Positions 59,593 through 64,000 of a stretch of DNA of 64,000 nucleotides are shown here, piece after piece. This DNA is from Lentzea nigeriaca (GTDB lineage Bacteria; Actinomycetota; Actinomycetes; Mycobacteriales; Pseudonocardiaceae): contig NZ_JAFBCX010000017.1 in NCBI RefSeq assembly GCF_016907955.1, positions 1-64,000 of the forward strand. The letters run 5' to 3'. The stretch's first letter is position 1. Each line of letters begins with the position of its first letter. The notes beneath the pieces were generated by a model. It searched no databases and was not told the DNA's origin. It worked only from the letters and a program-made list of their open reading frames with translations. The position numbers and the translations under genes were made by a program.

Positions 59593-59877
59593 CGGCGAAC
59601 CTCCGTCACGGCGTCTGCGCCCATGCCCAGCACTATTGGTGACCGGCTCCGGGGCGGTCCAATGCCGGTTGGGGACGCCGTGATGCATGGCGCTCATCAA
59701 GGCCGTTGACCACTGACATGGTCGTGGCGAACCGCTGGCCGATCAGTCAAGGCCGCCTCGGCCCGTGATCGTCGGGCTCGCTGCTGATCCCGCCCGGTGG
59801 CTCGGCCTGCAGATCCCCCAAGCGCGGCACCACCCTGACGCCGCCGATCCGCGGCAGGACTCCGCGTCCTCGCCTCG
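59593..59877. other. Promoter region of the resorcinol-type operon
   Basis: Carries the shared 13-bp motif at 59657. The remainder up to the IS relic shows no gene that I can support. Confidence 0.4.
59657..59669 (-). promoter_or_regulatory. Shared 13-bp motif upstream of the hydrolase-hydroxylase operon
   Basis: GTCCAATGCCGGT on the plus strand, identical to 53732-53744, in the same orientation and at a similar distance (65 bases) from the start codon. Candidate site for the cluster's LysR regulator or a shared promoter -35 region (TTGGAC). Confidence 0.5.
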
Positions 59878-59950
59878 CTGTGGGTGTCGAAACACGGCCG
59901 CTGCAGCCTGACCTGTACACCAGGCGCGTGGGTTCGTACTCGTTGATCAG
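59878..59950 (-). mobile_element. Relic of an integrase-core IS end (copy 3 of 4)
   Basis: Contains TGTGGGTGTCGAAACACGGC, then GCCTGACCTG, then a stretch whose complement encodes GLINEYEPT, the transposase C-terminus pattern. Same order and orientation as the copies at 15240, 34695 and 61918. Its inner end forms the left arm of the hairpin at 59931. Confidence 0.65.
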
Positions 59951-59980
59951 GCCGCGCGGACTGATCAACGAGTACCGACC
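59931..59980. repeat. 20-bp inverted repeat of IS-end sequence at the ABC exporter stop
   Basis: GGTTCGTACTCGTTGATCAG (59931-59950), a 10-base loop, then CTGATCAACGAGTACCGACC (59961-59980); 18 of 20 positions pair. The right arm contains the stop and last four codons of the ABC exporter gene. The hairpin could also slow transcription between the convergent flanks. Confidence 0.8.
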
Positions 59981-61764
59981 GCCTCGTCGAGGAAGCCACC
60001 GGACTGGTGGCGCCACAGCTTCGCGTACGTCCCGCCCACGTCGAGCAGTTCCGCGTGGGTGCCCTGTTCGACGATCCGGCCCCGGTCGAGCACGATCAGC
60101 CGATCCATCCGCACGACCGTGCTCAACCGATGTGCCACGACGATCGCGGTGCGGCCCTCCATGAGCCGCCACAGCGCCTCTTGGACCAGCACCTCGCTCT
60201 CCGAGTCCAGCGCACTGGTCGCCTCGTCCAGCAGCAGGATCGGCGCGTCACGCAGGATCGCGCGGGCCAGCGCGACCCGCTGCCGCTGTCCGCCGGACAG
60301 TTTGACGCCGCGTTCGCCGACCATCGTGTCGAACCCATCGGGCAGCGCGTCCGCGAACTCCGTCACGTGCGCCGCATGCGCGGCACGGTAGATCTCGGCG
60401 TCCGTCGCGCCTGGCCGTGCGAACGCGATGTTCTCGCGCAGCGTCCGGTGGAACATGGCCGGGTCCTGGGGCACGTACCCGATCAGGCCGCGCAGGTCGG
60501 CCTGACTCAGGCGGGCGATGTCCTGACCGCCGATGAGGACGCGGCCCCGATCGACGTCCATCAGCCGCAGGAGCAACCGGGTGAGCGTGGTCTTGCCGCC
60601 GCCGGAGCGGCCGACGAGCCCTATCCGCGTGCCCGCCGGGATGTCCAGGTCGAGCCCGTCGAACAGCGGCTCACCGCCGCCGTGCGTGAACACCACGTTC
60701 TCGAACCGGACCTGGGAGTCCTTCACTCGCAACGGTTCCGGGTGCACAGGGTCGAGCACGACCGGCGGGTCGAGCAGCAGTTCGGTGAACTGAGCTGCCT
60801 CGGTGAGCGCACTCTCCACCTGCCGGTAGATCTGGTTGAACTCGAACATGATCCGCGTCGCGTTCCCGAAGTAGGCGAACGTCACCACGATCGCCTCCAC
60901 GCCGAGCCCATCACTGACCCCGATCGCGACCACGAGGCCGAGCACGTTGGTGAGCACGGACAGCGGCGCGATCACGGTGTCGATGCGCAGGTTGTTGTAG
61001 TCCCACGACCGCAGTGCCAGCGTTCGCTGCTTGGCGGCACGGGTCCGGTGCTCCGCGCCCTCGCGCCGCTCGGCGGCGAACGCCCGCACCGTCTCCATGT
61101 TCGTCAGCGTGTCCGAGACATGGCCGGACACCTGGGCGATGGCGGCCTCGCGCTCGTCGACCAGCCGCTGGCGTTGGCGGATGAGCGGCGCGACCACACA
61201 TCCCGTGACCAGGATCAGGCCGACCAGCACCGCGACGAGCATCGGGTTGTAGCGCCACAGCACGACGCAGGCGAAACCCAGCGGGATGAGGTTGGCGAAG
61301 ATCTTGAACGCCAGCGTGTCCACGAAGTCCTCGAAGCGGAACGCGAAGCTGAGCACCCGTTTGGTGAGCGAGCCGGCGAAGTTGTCGTGGAAGAACGCCG
61401 CGTCCTTCCCCAGCAGTTCATCCATCGCGAGGGCGGACAGGTTCTCGATCCCGCGGCCGTCCACGCGGTTGAGGCAGTGCAGGCCGATGCGCCACAACAG
61501 TTCCGAGAGCAGCATGAAACCGGCGAAGGCCAACACGTACGGCAGGACGGAGTCGAGACTTGTGCCGCCACCGCCCGCGAGCTTTCCCACGAGCCCGCCC
61601 ACCGCCAACGGCGCGAGATAGAGCTGACACGTGACGCCCAGCGCGGGCAACACGAGTGCGCCCGCGGTGAGGAACCCGTGGCGCCGCAGTTCCTTTCCGT
61701 ACAAGCGCAGGGCGAGCGGCACCGCGTTCTTGCGGACGGGCCTTTCCGAACCTGGCACGACCAT
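59965..61764 (-). CDS. ABC exporter, fused membrane and ATPase domains
   Basis: A 599-residue half-transporter. The N-terminal 330 residues hold about six membrane helices; the ATPase domain has Walker A GLVGRSGGGKTTLTRL, signature VKLSGGQRQRVALARAI, Walker B ILLLDEATSALDSES and the H-loop VVAHRLSTVVR. It should act as a dimer, exporting a lipid, peptide or drug-like compound. The ATG follows GGAGGGGG. The last residues (AVGTR) and stop come from an inverted IS-end sequence, so the original C-terminus may have been slightly altered. Confidence 0.87.
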   Translation of the reverse strand: MVVPGSERPVRKNAVPLALRLYGKELRRHGFLTAGALVLPALGVTCQLYLAPLAVGGLVGKLAGGGGTSLDSVLPYVLAFAGFMLLSELLWRIGLHCLNRVDGRGIENLSALAMDELLGKDAAFFHDNFAGSLTKRVLSFAFRFEDFVDTLAFKIFANLIPLGFACVVLWRYNPMLVAVLVGLILVTGCVVAPLIRQRQRLVDEREAAIAQVSGHVSDTLTNMETVRAFAAERREGAEHRTRAAKQRTLALRSWDYNNLRIDTVIAPLSVLTNVLGLVVAIGVSDGLGVEAIVVTFAYFGNATRIMFEFNQIYRQVESALTEAAQFTELLLDPPVVLDPVHPEPLRVKDSQVRFENVVFTHGGGEPLFDGLDLDIPAGTRIGLVGRSGGGKTTLTRLLLRLMDVDRGRVLIGGQDIARLSQADLRGLIGYVPQDPAMFHRTLRENIAFARPGATDAEIYRAAHAAHVTEFADALPDGFDTMVGERGVKLSGGQRQRVALARAILRDAPILLLDEATSALDSESEVLVQEALWRLMEGRTAIVVAHRLSTVVRMDRLIVLDRGRIVEQGTHAELLDVGGTYAKLWRHQSGGFLDEAVGTR

Positions 61765-62116
61765 CCGCCCCCTCCGGACACCTCGGCTTCCTCATGCTGC
61801 CGCAGAGGGGCGGATGGCAGCGATCGAATATCGCCGCGTGGGGCACGGCCGGCGGAGTGACTCGCGACGATGCGGTCGCGATCTCTGCGAGGCGGCGGAG
61901 CCGCGATCCGAGGCGTTGTGGGGGCGCCAAAGCACGGCCTCATCCGTCTGACCCGCGCGTCAGGCTGCCACAGGTTCGCCGCCGCAAACACCCATCTGCC
62001 CGAACTGGAAGGGCACCGCTCCCGTACGTTGCACCCGAAGGCGGCAGCTGGTCACCTCCTCCGCTTGGCCGCCCACATGGGCCTCGCACGTCCACGGGCG
62101 TTCGTCGTCGACGCCG
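61765..62116. other. Region with IS-end relic, no gene seen
   Basis: Between the exporter start and the acyl-CoA dehydrogenase stop. Apart from the IS-end relic at 61918 I see no supportable gene. The promoter of the exporter should lie within 61770-61900. Confidence 0.4.
61918..61975 (-). mobile_element. Relic of an integrase-core IS end (copy 4 of 4)
   Basis: Reads TGGGGGCGCCAAAGCACGGC, then GTCTGACCCGCGCGTCAGGC. It is the most diverged copy of the end sequence found at 15240, 34695 and 59878, in the same orientation. Confidence 0.5.
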
Positions 62117-63331
62117 TCATGCGCCGGCGGCACCCGCGCTCGGCTGCCGGTAGGGCCGCACGGCACGGCGCGCGATGGCGAAACGGTGCGTCTCCGACGG
62201 CCCGTCGTAGATCCGGAACGGTCGCACCTCCCTGAGCAGACGGGCCAGCGGGGCGTCGGCCGCCGAGATGCCGAGTGCTCCGCAGATCTGCACCGCCCGG
62301 TCGACCACCCGGTTCACGGCCTCCGCCACGAAGGTCTTGGACACCGAGGTGAGTTGCGCGGCGGCCGAGCCGGTGTCCAGTTCCCAGGCGGTACGCAGGA
62401 TCAGAGCACGGCTCGCCTCGATGTCGATCTCGGAGTCGGCCAGCATCTGCTGCACCATGCCGAGGTCCCCCAGGACGGAGCCGAACGCCATGCGACTGCC
62501 CGCCCGTTCCAGTGCGGCGTCCTGGGCGCGCCGCGCGGCTCCCAGCCAGCGCATGCAGTGCGTCATACGGGCCGGGCCGAGTCGGATCTGGGCTCCCTCG
62601 AAGCCGTGGCCGACCGCGCCGAGCACCTGGTCGTCCCCCACCACGCACCCGTCGAAGACGATCTCGCTGTGCCCGGCGAAGAGCCCTTCGTCCAGGGTCT
62701 CGATGTCCCGGACGATGGTCATGCCGGGTGTACCGGCGTCGACCAGGAACATGGTGGCGCCGCCTGGGTCTCCGGGGTTGCCGGCGGTGCGGGCCATGAC
62801 GATGGCGAAGCCGGCACCGCGGGCGCCACTGATGAACCACTTGCGCCCGTCGATGCGCCACCCGCCGGGAACCCGGGTCGCGGTGGTCCGCAGGGAGCGG
62901 GGATCGGCGCCGGCTCCCGGTGCCGGTTCGGTCATGGCGAAGCAGGACCGCACCTCGCCGGCGGCGAGCGGGCGCAGATAGCGCTCCTTCTGGTCTTCGG
63001 TGGCGACCTTCTCCAGCAGGTGCATGTTGCCCTCGTCCGGGGCCGCGCAGTTCAGCGCCAGGGGGCCGAGCAGCGAGTAGCCCGCGGCTTCGAACACCAC
63101 CGCCTGACCGCGCAGGTCGAGTCCGTGCCCGCCCCACCGCGTCGGCACGTGCGGAGCGAACACGCCCGCCTCACGGGCGCCTTTCTGCAGGGTTTCCCGC
63201 AGGGACTCGGGGGCGTCGTGCACGGACCCGCCGCAGGCGCGCTCCGCCGGGATCACCACCTCGCGTACGAACGCCGAAGTGGACGCGGCAAGTTGGGCAA
63301 CAGTCGGATCGACATCGAACTGGATGGGCAC
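62117..63331 (-). CDS. Acyl-CoA dehydrogenase
   Basis: A 404-residue acyl-CoA dehydrogenase. The FAD/substrate region reads CFAMTEPAPGAGADPRSLRT and KWFISGARGAGFAIVMART; the C-terminal tail has LREVRPFRIYDGPSETHRFA, the usual family end. The GTG at 63331 follows GGGAGG; the frame extends a little further upstream. It oxidises an acyl-CoA to the enoyl-CoA and is divergent from an enoyl-CoA hydratase gene, its logical partner in beta-oxidation. Confidence 0.88.
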   Translation of the reverse strand: MPIQFDVDPTVAQLAASTSAFVREVVIPAERACGGSVHDAPESLRETLQKGAREAGVFAPHVPTRWGGHGLDLRGQAVVFEAAGYSLLGPLALNCAAPDEGNMHLLEKVATEDQKERYLRPLAAGEVRSCFAMTEPAPGAGADPRSLRTTATRVPGGWRIDGRKWFISGARGAGFAIVMARTAGNPGDPGGATMFLVDAGTPGMTIVRDIETLDEGLFAGHSEIVFDGCVVGDDQVLGAVGHGFEGAQIRLGPARMTHCMRWLGAARRAQDAALERAGSRMAFGSVLGDLGMVQQMLADSEIDIEASRALILRTAWELDTGSAAAQLTSVSKTFVAEAVNRVVDRAVQICGALGISAADAPLARLLREVRPFRIYDGPSETHRFAIARRAVRPYRQPSAGAAGA

Positions 63332-63452
63332 GGGACCTCCCGCCGACAGGCGTACGGGCATCGGACCCGCCGCGTCCCTAGAAACTGTATAGCGTCTTCA
63401 GTATCTTGCCGAGAGACACCCTGCGACGGGATGACGACAGGAGAGACGTCCC

Positions 63453-64000
63453 ATGAGCCACCCTGCGAGCACCGAGCCGGTCCGGGTCGTCCGTCACACC
63501 GACGGAGTCGTCGAGGTGAGGCTGGACGCCCCCGAGCGGGGCAACGCCCTTGACCTGGCAACGGCCGAGGCACTGCGGGACACGACCGCCCAAGTGGCCG
63601 CGGACCCAGGCGGCGCGGTCCTGCTGCGGGCGGCGGGCGGCACCTTTTGCGTGGGCGGTGACCTGCGCGCTTTCGCCGGTCGCGGCGAGGGGACGGGTGC
63701 CTATGTGCATGCCGTGGCGACCGCCGCGCACACCGCGATACAGGTCCTGCACGAGCTGCCGGTACCGGTGGTGACCGCCGTGCGGGGCGCCGCCGCGGGC
63801 GGCGGGGTGGGCCTCGCCCTCGTGGGCGACATCGTCCTGGCGGGCCGGTCCGCACGGTTCCGGCTGGCGTACACGGACGTCGGGCTCACGCCGGACTGTG
63901 GGGCCTCCTGGTTCCTGCCGCGTCTGGTCGGTCCCCGGCTGGCGGCGGACCTGATCCTCACCAACCGGGTCCTGACCGGGGACGATGCCGAACGGTGGGG
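63453..64000 (+). CDS. Enoyl-CoA hydratase/isomerase, cut by window end
   Basis: The first 182 residues of a crotonase-fold protein. The CoA-binding loops GGTFCVGGDLRAFAG and AVRGAAAGGGVGLALVGD form the oxyanion hole, and the segment YTDVGLTPDCGASWFLPRL follows as usual. The ATG at 63453 lies behind AGGAGAG. It should hydrate or isomerise an enoyl-CoA, probably the product of the divergent acyl-CoA dehydrogenase. The gene continues past 64000. Confidence 0.87.
   Translation, partial: MSHPASTEPVRVVRHTDGVVEVRLDAPERGNALDLATAEALRDTTAQVAADPGGAVLLRAAGGTFCVGGDLRAFAGRGEGTGAYVHAVATAAHTAIQVLHELPVPVVTAVRGAAAGGGVGLALVGDIVLAGRSARFRLAYTDVGLTPDCGASWFLPRLVGPRLAADLILTNRVLTGDDAERW

Noticed and set aside
63380..63452. 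Operator-like sequence around CTGTATAGCG/TTCAGTATC between the last two genes
   Set aside because: The inverted symmetry is weak and no regulator gene is nearby, so it was not listed as a site.
1..64000. CRISPR arrays, tRNA and rRNA genes
   Set aside because: No regularly spaced short repeats, no cloverleaf with a CCA-type end and no rRNA-like stretch were noticed; a dedicated scan (tRNAscan-SE, Infernal) would be decisive.

Overview
High-GC actinobacterial DNA with frequent GTG starts and many ATGA/GTGA gene overlaps. Gene content (AbrB-like and XRE/DUF5753-like regulators, large serine recombinase relics, IS427/IS4/integrase-type elements, a PKS relic, several aromatic-catabolism sets) suggests Pseudonocardiales or a close relative. 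The species cannot be told from the sequence alone. I see no tRNA, rRNA or CRISPR array. Much of the window looks like accessory chromosome: catabolic operons separated by mobile-element debris and broken genes.

Layout. 0-1.6 kb: tail of an IS3-type transposase running into a NUDIX gene, then relics of an acyl-CoA dehydrogenase and possibly a LysR gene. 1.6-6.3 kb: a LacI-controlled unit (amino-acid permease, N,N-dimethylformamidase-like protein, cupin) with two operators between regulator and operon. 6.7-7.6 kb: a hybrid reading frame joining a polyketide ketosynthase start to an IS4-type transposase end. 7.9-15.1 kb: a branched-chain-amino-acid-type ABC importer operon with a GntR regulator, a metallo-beta-lactamase-fold hydrolase and a fumarylacetoacetase-family enzyme. 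15.2-18.2 kb: a mobile-element graveyard with one well-preserved IS427-type element. 18.3-30.1 kb: an eight-gene cytochrome P450 operon (SMP-30, SDR, PLP enzyme, MFS, FAD oxidase, P450, reductase, ferredoxin) divergent from an aldehyde dehydrogenase/class II aldolase pair, with a TetR regulator whose own promoter shares a motif with the divergent promoter. 30.2-34.7 kb: recombinase relic, a two-component system with a GH9 glycosidase, and a 43-residue zinc-ribbon-like gene.

35.4-39.3 kb is the most interesting part: five tightly coupled genes encoding an E1-like ThiF enzyme, a 67-residue hydrophilic protein, an E2-like protein with a candidate catalytic cysteine, a JAB/JAMM-type deconjugating protease, and a 357-residue protein with a hydrophobic N-terminus and an E2/RWD-like C-terminus. 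This is a bacterial ubiquitin-like conjugation operon in which I cannot find an ordinary beta-grasp modifier. 39.7-44.5 kb holds AbrB-like and truncated XRE regulators, then a kinase-like/AAA ATPase/radical-SAM set with a Cys-rich radical-SAM tail, a possible short upstream peptide and a frameshifted 5-formyltetrahydrofolate cyclo-ligase-like gene.

44.5-50.2 kb: a TetR-controlled operon (two alpha/beta hydrolases, a flavoprotein hydroxylase, an amidohydrolase), ending in a LysR relic. 50.3-59.6 kb: a resorcinol/hydroxyquinol-type pathway (CoA ligase, flavin reductase plus group D monooxygenase, LysR, maleylacetate reductase, hydroxyquinol 1,2-dioxygenase, FAD hydroxylase, hydrolase); its two main transcription units share a 13-bp upstream motif. 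59.9-61.9 kb: an ABC exporter between two relics of the same IS end. 62.1-64 kb: an acyl-CoA dehydrogenase divergent from an enoyl-CoA hydratase that runs off the window. Function calls rest on motifs and family resemblance read by eye; no database search was run.
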